This document shows, piece by piece, positions 1 to 8,314 of a stretch of 64,000 bases of DNA. Within the stretch, counting starts at the first letter, position 1. The number at the start of each line of letters is the position of its first letter. Both the position numbers and the translations under genes were made by a program. Source of the stretch: MED-G105 sp039025235 (GTDB lineage Bacteria > Pseudomonadota > Alphaproteobacteria > Caulobacterales > Parvularculaceae); NCBI GenBank assembly GCA_039025235.1, contig JBCCOS010000011.1, positions 69,755 through 133,754 of the forward strand. Reading direction: 5' to 3'. The notes under the pieces were generated by a model. The model worked only from the letters and a program-made list of their open reading frames with translations, was not told the DNA's origin and did no database searches.

Positions 1-12
1 GGGCCGTTCGCC

Positions 13-2460
13 CTAAAAGCGGTAACGAACACGGACAATGAATTGTCTTGGAGGAATTAGCACGTCTCCGGTGGCGCCGACGCCGAATACATCGGTAAAG
101 CGGGCGTTAATACCGTCAGTATCAGTTAGATTACGTATAACAAGTTCAACACCGAAACCGTTGTCTTTAAAGGTCTGAGATAGGAAGATATTGAAGAGAT
201 CGTAGCCCTCGACCTCGTCGACAATTGGGTTGTTAAATATGCGCTGTTGAAAAGCGCCGCGATGGGTCCACTGAAATGATGCAAGTGCTTCGCCGAGTTT
301 GTTTGGTACGGTATAATTCAGACGAATAAAGCTTGTCACGTTTGGCGTTTTGGCTAGCTCATTACCACTTACATTGACAATTTGATCCGCACGCGCCTGT
401 TCAATGGCCGGCCCAAAAAGGAATTCGCCATTGCCAAGGAGGGTGTTTGTCGTTTCTTCTGCATCGACATTATCCAGTGCTAGAAAATCTTCCGTAATCT
501 CTGTTTCAATAAAAGCGATGTTGGCTTCTATAAAGAAATTATCAGTGATCGCAGCAAGAAACTCAGCCTCAATTCCGTAGATTTCACTTTGCGGTATGCT
601 GTCGACGCCTCCTTGAAAAACATTGGGATCGGTCGCCTGGAACTGCAGGTTTTTATAATCGTAATAAAACGCAGCGAGGTTAGCGCGAAGGCGTCCACCG
701 ATATAATCGCCCTTCACCCCGAGCTCGTAGGCATTCACTGATTCTTCGCCGAAGGTTGGTTTTACGAGGGGCGGGGCTGCGTCACCATCGAAGCCGAATG
801 TGAGGTTTGAGCCACCGGGCTTGTGGCCGCGGGTATAGGACAAATAGGCAAGTTGATTTGTTGGCAAAGTGTATTCAATGGCAACACGACCCGTGAATGC
901 TGTGTCGTTCTGCTCTAAGATGACAGGATCAACACCGTTCGGCAGTGTAAAGAAATTAAATGTTTCACTATCAACGGCGTCGTTTGAATATCGCACGCCT
1001 CCCGTCAAACTTACCGTATCCGATAGGGGATAAGTTCCCTGGCCATAGAACGAAAAACTCTCTCGCGTAAGGAAGGATCGTGTCTGGAAGCCGAGGTCCG
1101 TTCCGTCGGGCGCGAAACCAAGCAAGAATATCGGATCGTTCGTATTGAATGGATCAAACTCATTGTCGGGAAGTGTTGTCGTATCGCCGTTTACGCCGAT
1201 GAGATCCAGTAACTCAAAGAAACGAAAGTCGACATCCTCGTTGAAATAAAACGCGCCGACAACCCAATCAAGCTTTCCGAACAAGGGGTCGCGCGAAACC
1301 AGGTTCACTTCTCCAACCCACGCGTCAACCGTACTGGCGTTTGTTAAGACGAAGCTATCTACAAACGCGTTATCCGTACGATCGTTATCTTGCGCTTGCG
1401 CTATTTCGTTCCGTTGATAACTTCCGAGGGCTTTGAGCGTGAAACTTGGAAAGTTATAGGTCGCTGTAGCCGCATAAATATCCGAAGTCAGCCCAAAGGC
1501 AGATGGAGAATCCTGCGAAAATTGGCGATTGCCGTCCTGATCGCGCAAGGGGGTTGGGTCTGCCAAACCGAAATTGGCTGTTCCATTTGTGTCTTGATCA
1601 AACTGTTGAGCGGTGAAGTCGAACGACAACGCGTCCGTTGGCTCCCATCGACCGCGCACGCGCCATGAGAGATTATTGAGGTCGTCGCGTTTCTGGCCGA
1701 TGGGGGAAATATCTCCCAGAAAAGCAAATTCGTCAAAACCAGCGACATTGGTGAACTGGTCGAAATTCAAATTGTTTGCCGTTGTGGTGACGTTGGTGGC
1801 TGTACCATCTTGGTCAAGAAAATTAACTGATGCCCGCAGCGCAAATGTTTTGGATATTGGAACATTGATTGAGCTACGGACATTAATATAATCGAAGGAT
1901 CCATAGGCGACATCGGCGACACCCTCAAATTGCTCGGTATTTGGTTTTTTGCTGGTGACGTTAATTGCGCCACCGATAGAGTTTTGACCGAATAGCGTAC
2001 CCTGAGGGCCTCTCAGCACTTCCACTTGCTCTACATCGAGAAAGTCCGTTTTCAATGCAAATTGTGAAGCGATGTAAACGCCGTCTAAATGGAATGATAC
2101 AGAAGGGTTGACGATATCATTTTGATTGCCTTCATTACCGACCCCCCGGATCGAGATGACCGGACGAAAATCTTCACTGGTATTCACGGTTATTCCCGGC
2201 GCCAAAGCGCTGAGATCGATGAAGTTGCGAACGCTTTTGATGTCGAGGTCACGGTCAGAAAAAACGGACACGGACTGCGATAGGTCCTGCAGATTTTCAT
2301 TGCGCTTTTCAGCTGTGACAATCACTTCTTCAAAAATACTATTTTCGTTTTGTGCCATCACGTGCGTGGAAATAGTGACATTAACTACAAGTCCAAAAGC
2401 CGCCACGCGCGAAGCGTAGTGCGACAATTCATTCACTGTATTTGGCGTGGATTTAATCAT
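13..2460 (-). CDS. TonB-dependent outer-membrane receptor
   Basis: An 815-residue outer-membrane receptor for TonB-energised uptake of a scarce substrate. A hydrophobic N-terminal export segment (about residues 18-36, ending near MAQ) is followed by a TonB-box-like EEVIVTA near residue 44. A plug domain follows (about 50-170) with the usual RGPQGTLFGQNSIGGAINV run near 150-170, then a long beta-barrel ending in an aromatic residue (VRVRYRF), as barrel proteins do. An AAGG element just before the ATG supports the start. The barrel type is common in sphingomonad-like and other alphaproteobacterial receptors for siderophores, sugars or plant compounds. No Fur box or substrate gene lies beside it; the next gene, a purine permease on the same strand, is an inner-membrane protein and need not be linked. 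Family sure, substrate unknown. Confidence 0.93.
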   Translation of the reverse strand: MIKSTPNTVNELSHYASRVAAFGLVVNVTISTHVMAQNENSIFEEVIVTAEKRNENLQDLSQSVSVFSDRDLDIKSVRNFIDLSALAPGITVNTSEDFRPVISIRGVGNEGNQNDIVNPSVSFHLDGVYIASQFALKTDFLDVEQVEVLRGPQGTLFGQNSIGGAINVTSKKPNTEQFEGVADVAYGSFDYINVRSSINVPISKTFALRASVNFLDQDGTATNVTTTANNLNFDQFTNVAGFDEFAFLGDISPIGQKRDDLNNLSWRVRGRWEPTDALSFDFTAQQFDQDTNGTANFGLADPTPLRDQDGNRQFSQDSPSAFGLTSDIYAATATYNFPSFTLKALGSYQRNEIAQAQDNDRTDNAFVDSFVLTNASTVDAWVGEVNLVSRDPLFGKLDWVVGAFYFNEDVDFRFFELLDLIGVNGDTTTLPDNEFDPFNTNDPIFLLGFAPDGTDLGFQTRSFLTRESFSFYGQGTYPLSDTVSLTGGVRYSNDAVDSETFNFFTLPNGVDPVILEQNDTAFTGRVAIEYTLPTNQLAYLSYTRGHKPGGSNLTFGFDGDAAPPLVKPTFGEESVNAYELGVKGDYIGGRLRANLAAFYYDYKNLQFQATDPNVFQGGVDSIPQSEIYGIEAEFLAAITDNFFIEANIAFIETEITEDFLALDNVDAEETTNTLLGNGEFLFGPAIEQARADQIVNVSGNELAKTPNVTSFIRLNYTVPNKLGEALASFQWTHRGAFQQRIFNNPIVDEVEGYDLFNIFLSQTFKDNGFGVELVIRNLTDTDGINARFTDVFGVGATGDVLIPPRQFIVRVRYRF

Positions 2461-2633
2461 GATGGCCTTCGTTCGGTGTCGCCTTCTTGCGAAAAGAAAC
2501 TCTTAACAGAAGGAAGCCCCTTTTTTCTCGAATTTATCAGTAACCCAATTGACTAATCCTTATCGGGCGAAGTCTTACTTTCGAGATCTGTGGCTTTCCA
2601 AGATGCGATAATATGTTTTGGTTCAATTGGCTA

Positions 2634-3932
2634 TCAATTTAGGAATGTGAATTTTCCCAGAAACAACAGGGCGAGGACTGCGATGCCAACTTGGTCAGGT
2701 GCATACTTGCCAGACGCTATTTTTAAAAATGCATAACTGATAAAGCCAAAGCCAATCCCGGTCGCAATCGAGAACGTTAATGGCATCGACACGGCCATTA
2801 TAAGACAGGGAATATAGGTGGTTTCCTCCTCCCAATCGATTTTGGCAATACTCGCTGCCATGACGCATCCAATGTAAACGAGTGCAGCACCGGTCGCATA
2901 ACTTTCGATTGCTCCGGCAAGTGGCGCAAAAAAGGGTCCGAATAGAAACAGCGTGGCCACGGTTATAGCGGTAAGCCCGGTTCGTCCGCCGGCTTTGACG
3001 CCAGCGACACTCTCAACATAACTTGTAGTTGTAGAGGTTCCGACCACTGCGCCCGCAACGGTAGCGAGAGAGTCGGATAGCATCGCGCGGGAAAGATTGG
3101 GTATCTCCCCTTTATCATTTACAAGGCCAGCGGGCTGCGCAATACCGATAAATGTTCCTGTCGCCTCGAATGTATCGACAAACAAAAGGCTGATGACCAC
3201 CGCTGCTAGCGTTAGGTCGAAAGCACTCACCGGGTCGAACGCAAAAAGGGTCGGTGAGATGTCAGGCGGTGCCGACATAATTCCATTAAAGGTTGATGCG
3301 CCGGTAAAGTTACCAACGATAGTGATGGCTAAGATACCGACCAAAATTGCGCCTGGGAACTTCCTTGTATCCAAGACAGCGATGATAAAAAAACACGCAA
3401 TTGCCAGTAAAACGACCGGTGATGTTATATCTCCCAAGCTGACAAGCGTTGCAGGATTATCGACAATGATTCCGGCATCGGAAAGACCAATGATCACGAG
3501 AAATAATCCAATTCCTGACGCCATGGCATATTTCAAGTCACGCGGTATCGCTTTCACAATCCATTCCCGCGCCGGTGTGAGGCTTAGGATCACGAACCCA
3601 ACGCCAGATAGGAAAACCGCCCCGAGCGCTGTTTGCCATGGGATACCCATGCCGATGACTACGCCATACGTAAAATAAGCATTGAGGCCCATACCGGGCG
3701 CGAGTGCAATAGGTAGATTAGCGTACAGCCCCATGATCAGTGAGCCGATCGCTGCCGCCAGGCAAGTTGCGACAAGCACTGCGTTGTCGTCCATACCGGC
3801 GTTTTCAAGGATCGATGGATTAACAAAGATTATGTAGGACATTGTCAGGAAGGTGGTCACCCCCGCGACTAGTTCCGTTTTTAAATCCGTACTGTTCTCT
3901 TTAAGTTTAAAATATCTTTCAAGAACATTCAT
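2634..3932 (-). CDS. NCS2 family purine permease (AzgA/GhxP-like)
   Basis: A 432-residue inner-membrane proton symporter of the azaguanine-like NCS2 branch, which takes up adenine, guanine or hypoxanthine. Family hallmarks are visible: the N-terminal TDLKTELVAGVTTFLTMSYI stretch, NPSILENAGM, ALAPGMGLNAYFTY at the end of a helix, and LFVDTFEATGTFIG with the substrate-site Asp/Glu region. About 12-14 hydrophobic helices are evident and the length is normal. The start ATG at 3932 gives the typical N-terminus (MNVLERYFKLKE), although no strong Shine-Dalgarno is seen. No purine riboswitch was recognisable in the 160 bases upstream. The exact purine cannot be told. Confidence 0.92.
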   Translation of the reverse strand: MNVLERYFKLKENSTDLKTELVAGVTTFLTMSYIIFVNPSILENAGMDDNAVLVATCLAAAIGSLIMGLYANLPIALAPGMGLNAYFTYGVVIGMGIPWQTALGAVFLSGVGFVILSLTPAREWIVKAIPRDLKYAMASGIGLFLVIIGLSDAGIIVDNPATLVSLGDITSPVVLLAIACFFIIAVLDTRKFPGAILVGILAITIVGNFTGASTFNGIMSAPPDISPTLFAFDPVSAFDLTLAAVVISLLFVDTFEATGTFIGIAQPAGLVNDKGEIPNLSRAMLSDSLATVAGAVVGTSTTTSYVESVAGVKAGGRTGLTAITVATLFLFGPFFAPLAGAIESYATGAALVYIGCVMAASIAKIDWEEETTYIPCLIMAVSMPLTFSIATGIGFGFISYAFLKIASGKYAPDQVGIAVLALLFLGKFTFLN

Positions 3933-4596
3933 CGATGATCAATTCAGCAAGCGCTATCCGTCGGGCCCATGCCACCCCGCTTCGTTGACAATTGTTGGCA
4001 GATTTCGATGGGAATAAAGCACTGACCGACGCGGAATTGCAAGGCTTGCTTGATTGCTTTTACCGGTCCTTGTACCTTTCATTTCATGGGTTTTGGATTA
4101 TTGCCTTAACCTAAAAGTTGCGTTCGCCGCATGACGATCAATCGGACCACGCGCCACCCGGGTGCAGGTCAGTCGCCGAGATGACTGGTAATAGCATCGA
4201 TTTAACCATTCTCAACGTCACGTGCCGGTTTCTCGCATTTCTTGATAGAATACGATTATGTCTAATTGGTGATGCCGCTTTTGAAAGTGAGGCGGGCTCT
4301 ATTAATTTGTTTGAGTGATTATTCGACAAAGGCCCTCTATTATTTGCCTTTCACTTATCCGATCGAGAATAAGAAGTAAGGTAGCAAGGATTGAACATTC
4401 CTAGGATAGACTATTATAGCTAAAACCATCGCTGTTCATACTGAGCGAATATCCCTGGTCGATGGCCGTTGGCTAATTTTGCCTAAAACCGTAAGTGGTT
4501 CAATCAGGGAGCTCAAAGCTTAGCGTTAGGGTTTTGCGTCTTATTTCGAATAACGTCATGAGACAGATTAATTACGAGTTTTATTAGGTCATCTTG
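3933..4596. other. Intergenic region, 664 bases, no convincing gene
   Basis: This gap separates the divergent purine permease and glucokinase genes, so both promoters should lie here, but I could not fix either. ORFs of 63-66 codons around 4118-4329 overlap on opposite strands and resemble nothing. On the plus strand, 3992-4114 reads as a 40-codon frame carrying a well-formed EF-hand-like loop (DFDGNKALTDAE). It has no good start and may be a gene relic (see findings). Confidence 0.5.
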
Positions 4597-5556
4597 ATGG
4601 TTGAGCATTTTCTTATTGCGGATATTGGTGGTACAAATGCGCGTTTCGCGATTGCGACGGCCCGTGGAGATGGGATAGAAGTCGATCAAGTAAAATCGTT
4701 TTTAACTAACGACTATGATACGGGCGTCGCAGCAATTGAGTCGTATCTGGTATCAGTGAAGGTTCGTCCGGATACTGCTTGCCTCGCGGCGGCAGGACCT
4801 CTGGTAAATGATACCGTGAGGTTTACGAACACCCATTGGGTTTTACAGTTGGCAGAGATGCGAGAGGCGTTCGGTTTTAATCATATCCGCATCGTTAATG
4901 ATTTTTATGCATTAGCCTCGGGTGTTCATGCTTTATCAGACGATAATTTTCTTAAGTTGAACCCTGGTACGCCGGTGCCAAATGCCCCCCAATTAGTTAT
5001 CGGTCCTGGGACTGGATTCGGCCAAGCTTTAATCATACCGACACAGAATGGAAATGAGATTGTCGCGACGGAAGGCGGGCACCTGACATTTGCACCAATG
5101 ACAAAAATTGAAAGGGAAATCAATGATATCGTCGCTTTGGAGTGCGGCCGTGTGTCGGTGGAACGATTGCTTTCTGGCCCTGGAATCGAAGCTATGTACG
5201 CGGCTCTTTGTGAGATACACGGCACTCGAGGCACCCTTAACAAGGCCGATGAAATTACGCGTGCTGCACTTTCTGAGCACTGTGTGATAGCGAGAGAGAC
5301 CCTGAACATTTTTTGCGGTATTTTTGGACGGGTGTGTGGCGATGCCGTGCTGGCAACGGGCGCCCGCGGCGGCGTGCTAATCGGTGGCGGTATTTCGCCA
5401 AAGATTAAGTCGCTCTTACTGAAAAGCCAGTTTCTCGACAATTTCTATGATAAGGGCAGATTATCTGATTATCTAAAAGCTGTCCCCATTCGCTTAATTG
5501 TATCGGAATCGATTGCCCTTTTGGGAGCCGCTCGAATTATCGCTCAATCAACTTAA
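4597..5556 (+). CDS. glk: Glucokinase (ATP-dependent hexokinase, Glk family)
   Basis: Phosphorylates glucose to glucose 6-phosphate with ATP in the cytoplasm. The 319-residue protein has the N-terminal phosphate-1 motif ADIGGTNARFA, then AAAGPL and RFTNTHW. NDFYALASG contains the catalytic Asp that acts as base, GPGTGFGQA is the phosphate-2 motif, and EGGH lies near residue 160. The C-terminal segment GGVLIGGGISPK is the adenosine-binding part. This is the bacterial Glk type rather than the ROK type, which would carry a CXCGXXGC zinc motif. A TTG directly precedes the ATG; I chose the ATG at 4597. Two fused perfect palindromes follow the stop. No sugar transporter lies nearby, so the gene looks monocistronic. 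Confidence 0.93.
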   Translation: MVEHFLIADIGGTNARFAIATARGDGIEVDQVKSFLTNDYDTGVAAIESYLVSVKVRPDTACLAAAGPLVNDTVRFTNTHWVLQLAEMREAFGFNHIRIVNDFYALASGVHALSDDNFLKLNPGTPVPNAPQLVIGPGTGFGQALIIPTQNGNEIVATEGGHLTFAPMTKIEREINDIVALECGRVSVERLLSGPGIEAMYAALCEIHGTRGTLNKADEITRAALSEHCVIARETLNIFCGIFGRVCGDAVLATGARGGVLIGGGISPKIKSLLLKSQFLDNFYDKGRLSDYLKAVPIRLIVSESIALLGAARIIAQST

Positions 5557-5577
5557 CCTGATCAGGTCTATAGACCT
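5556..5577. repeat. Two fused perfect palindromes after glk
   Basis: ACCTGATCAGGT (5556-5567) and AGGTCTATAGACCT (5564-5577) are both perfect dyads and share AGGT. They start on the last base of the glk stop codon. There is no T run, so an intrinsic terminator is unlikely. They could be an operator pair for the gene pair that begins at 5731. Confidence 0.5.
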
Positions 5578-5730
5578 AAATCACCCTGGAAAATCCAATC
5601 TGTATATTATCGCACGGGATAATGGCACCAGCCTATTGCGACGGTCCCCTTAGGTGTTATTGGTTGAGGGCACTCGTCCCATCTGCGCGATTGAATTACT
5701 GCCAACTTCATTGGCTCCAGGAGTTTCATC

Positions 5731-6264
5731 ATGACACTTGCCCTTAAACGCATTCACCATGTGGCGTACCGATGTAAAGATGCAAAAGAAACAGTAAACT
5801 TTTATCGGCGCGTTTTAAATATGGATTTCCAGTTGGCAATTGCCGAGGATCATGTGCCGTCTACAAAAGCGCCTGATCCCTACATGCACGTATTTTTGGA
5901 TGCTGGCATGGGAAATGTGCTCGCCTTTTTTGAGTTGCCAACACAAGAGCCAATGGACCGTGACCGAAATACCCCTGAATGGGTTCAACATATTGCATTT
6001 GAAGTGGAGGATATCGATGCTCTCACTGAAGCAAAAGAACGGATCGAAGGCATGGGTATTGAAGTTTTAGGGCCTACCAATCATGGGATTTTTAAGTCGA
6101 TCTATTTCTTTGACCCTAATGGGCACCGCATTGAACTAGCAGCAAACACTAATACGCCAGAGCAACTTGAGAGGCTGCGAGAGGTCGCTGACGTGATGTT
6201 AGAAGAATGGTCGGAAACAAAACGAGCGCCGCGTCATGCCGATTGGTTGCATGCGGATAGTTAG
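5731..6264 (+). CDS. VOC superfamily protein (glyoxalase/dioxygenase fold)
   Basis: A 177-residue single-chain vicinal-oxygen-chelate protein. It begins with RIHHVAYRCKDA, the usual beta strand with a metal-ligand His. HIAFEV near residue 90 gives a second His, and YFFDPNGHRIELA near 128-140 gives the C-terminal Glu ligand. The last 30 residues (ERLREVADVMLEEWSETK) form an amphipathic helix. A good ribosome site (CCAGGAG) precedes the ATG. The FAH-family gene starts 57 bases downstream, so the two are probably co-transcribed and may act on the same ring-cleavage product or aromatic acid. It is too short for 4-hydroxyphenylpyruvate dioxygenase. The substrate is unknown. Confidence 0.85.
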   Translation: MTLALKRIHHVAYRCKDAKETVNFYRRVLNMDFQLAIAEDHVPSTKAPDPYMHVFLDAGMGNVLAFFELPTQEPMDRDRNTPEWVQHIAFEVEDIDALTEAKERIEGMGIEVLGPTNHGIFKSIYFFDPNGHRIELAANTNTPEQLERLREVADVMLEEWSETKRAPRHADWLHADS

Positions 6265-6321
6265 GTAATAAGAGATTCGCCCCACTCTTTTAACAACGTC
6301 AATTGCTCTGGATTATGTATT

Positions 6322-7335
6322 ATGAAGTTGGCAAGTCTTAAGTCAGGCCGTGACGGTCATCTCGTCATTGTCAGTGGTGATCTTTCTCGATGTATGTCCG
6401 CTGAGCACATAGTGCCGACATTACAGTCTGCATTGGACAACTGGTCGAATGTTGGCCCTCGGCTGGCTGCCTTAGCCTCTGACCTTGAAGACGACCAGTC
6501 TATTGGCGAGACCTTTAAACAGGATACTTGTGCGTCACCTTTGCCGCGCGCTTATCAGTGGGCTGATGGCTCTGCATATGTTAATCACGTAGAGCTCGTA
6601 CGTAAGGCGCGTGGCGCGACGATGCCGGAAAGTTTCTGGACGGATCCTCTTATCTATCAAGGTGGATCTGATAGTTTTCTCGGTCCCCATGATGATATTG
6701 TGTTTGCGGATGATAAGACCTTTGGCATCGATATGGAAGCAGAGATTGCCGTTATCGTTGACGATACGCCAATGGGCGTTTCAGCAGAAGAGGGGCTTGA
6801 ACGGGTTCTGTTGGTGATGCTTGTGAACGACGTTTCCCTTCGCGGCTTAATACCAGCTGAATTGGCAAAGGGCTTTGGTTTTTTTCAATCAAAACCATCC
6901 AGCGCGTTTAGTCCATGTGCATTAACGCCAAGCGAATTAGGTGAGAATTGGAAAGAAGGAAAGTTACACCTTCCATTGAATGTTCGTTACAATGGTGAAC
7001 CTTTCGGGTGCGCTAATGCCGGAATCGATATGACGTTTAACTTCGGGCAATTGATTGCGCATGCCGCGAAAACGCGTCCGTTGTGTGCGGGAACAATTAT
7101 TGGTTCAGGGACGGTTTCCAATAAGCTTGGTGAAGGGCCTGGAAAACCAATTGCTGAAGGCGGCGTTGGATACTCTTGTATTGCTGAAATTCGGATGATT
7201 GAGACCATCGAAAATGGTGAACCCTCAACACGCTTTTTAACAAATGGTGACCGCGTCGAAATTGATATGTCTGACCTTAATGGCCGATGTTTGTTTGGAC
7301 GTATTGATCAATTGGTTAAGGTTACTGGCGTGTAA
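6322..7335 (+). CDS. Fumarylacetoacetate hydrolase family protein
   Basis: A 337-residue FAH-fold enzyme that cleaves a C-C bond in a 1,3-dicarbonyl acid or performs a related hydrolysis, using a divalent metal. GIDMEAEIAVIVDD (about residue 140-150) supplies acidic metal ligands and NDVSLR (about 170) the following Asp. FFQSKPSSAFSPCALTP is the usual substrate-pocket segment, and IIGSGTVSNK matches the conserved GTVSG-type turn. The length fits the bacterial single-chain fumarylacetoacetases used in tyrosine/homogentisate breakdown. No hmgA, hppD or maiA is present here, so homogentisate is only one possibility. It is downstream partner of the VOC gene. Confidence 0.87.
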   Translation: MKLASLKSGRDGHLVIVSGDLSRCMSAEHIVPTLQSALDNWSNVGPRLAALASDLEDDQSIGETFKQDTCASPLPRAYQWADGSAYVNHVELVRKARGATMPESFWTDPLIYQGGSDSFLGPHDDIVFADDKTFGIDMEAEIAVIVDDTPMGVSAEEGLERVLLVMLVNDVSLRGLIPAELAKGFGFFQSKPSSAFSPCALTPSELGENWKEGKLHLPLNVRYNGEPFGCANAGIDMTFNFGQLIAHAAKTRPLCAGTIIGSGTVSNKLGEGPGKPIAEGGVGYSCIAEIRMIETIENGEPSTRFLTNGDRVEIDMSDLNGRCLFGRIDQLVKVTGV

Positions 7336-7477
7336 ATCAACTGCTTGAGGAGTTGTCTCAAGTATTACGACGAAATAGAAACTGTAATACTCGTCGTCCA
7401 ATGACTGAATTAACAATTTTTCTGCTTACACCTAGTAGCGCTTAATACAAACAATAGGTTGACACCGACTTTGAGGA

Positions 7478-8071
7478 TTAGGCGACTTCTGTTGCCGACG
7501 ACTGAATTTGGTCATTTAACATATTCTCTTCGAGGAGCCTATCGAATTTAATGCCGGTTAACAAATAGTTATTCCGTACAACGTGCCCTGGTATGCCATC
7601 AAGTAAAACCGCTTGACCATCTGATAATTGGACGGTTGAAACGATCGCAGCGCCGGTCGCCGATATGTTTATAAGAGCAGCCATCTTTGTTTCATTGTTG
7701 AACTGAAGTGTAACAGGCTTGCCATCGCAATCGATCCTATCGTCATCATCTTTTTTATATAATTGTAGTCGTGAAAGTGTGCGCGGTGCGTCTGGGGTCT
7801 GGTCCAGCAATTCGTCAAGACGTTTCTGAATGAATAAAGGTTCTTCTAACTTGAGGCCGAGTCCAAAAAAGGACGTTCGTTTGACGGTAGCATTGAAAAT
7901 AGCGCCTCCCGCGAATTTTATTTCAAGGTTATCATTAACCGAGGCTTTTAGTTTAGTCGCGACACCCAATCCGTTGCCGGAAATATTAATCACCATTCCC
8001 CGTGCAAAGGAACTAGTCTCTGTACGAAGAAGGATTGGTATCCGTGAAGCTTTTCTTTCAAAGAGGCGCAC
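7478..8071 (-). CDS. Tandem PilZ-domain protein
   Basis: A 197-residue soluble protein with two PilZ-like halves. The first (about 1-75) has the c-di-GMP-binding pair: the RxxxR element RKASR at residues 6-10 and NISGNGLG near 30. The second (about 110-185) keeps the NISATGAAI turn but has no clear RxxxR, having DDDDRIDCD instead, so it may be structural only. The gene is divergent from the chemoreceptor at 8315 with 243 bases between them, which suggests a shared role in c-di-GMP control of motility. PilZ fold fairly sure; ligand binding by the first half inferred. Confidence 0.8.
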   Translation of the reverse strand: MRLFERKASRIPILLRTETSSFARGMVINISGNGLGVATKLKASVNDNLEIKFAGGAIFNATVKRTSFFGLGLKLEEPLFIQKRLDELLDQTPDAPRTLSRLQLYKKDDDDRIDCDGKPVTLQFNNETKMAALINISATGAAIVSTVQLSDGQAVLLDGIPGHVVRNNYLLTGIKFDRLLEENMLNDQIQSSATEVA

Positions 8072-8314
8072 AGTGTATACTCCAACAATATATGAGAGTG
8101 TTTAGTCGAAACTAATTGCTCAACCGTAAAATCTGCCCAGAAAATGAGAAAACCGAACAAAATCAGACACTTTATCCGAAATACGCTCGCTATTCGAACG
8201 ACCATGCACTCATTATAAAGATCGGTGAGATACAAAGTGGTGCGGAATTCTTTGTAGTAAACTAGAATTTAGGATTAATGCGATTTGATACTCATGTAGC
8301 GGAGGGAACCGGAC

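Noticed and set aside
1390..2419. Plus-strand frames of 92-97 codons inside the TonB receptor gene
   Set aside because: They lie opposite a clear receptor gene, have no family resemblance and no ribosome sites.
3933..4060. Purine riboswitch before the purine permease
   Set aside because: The conserved core and pairing of purine riboswitches could not be found.
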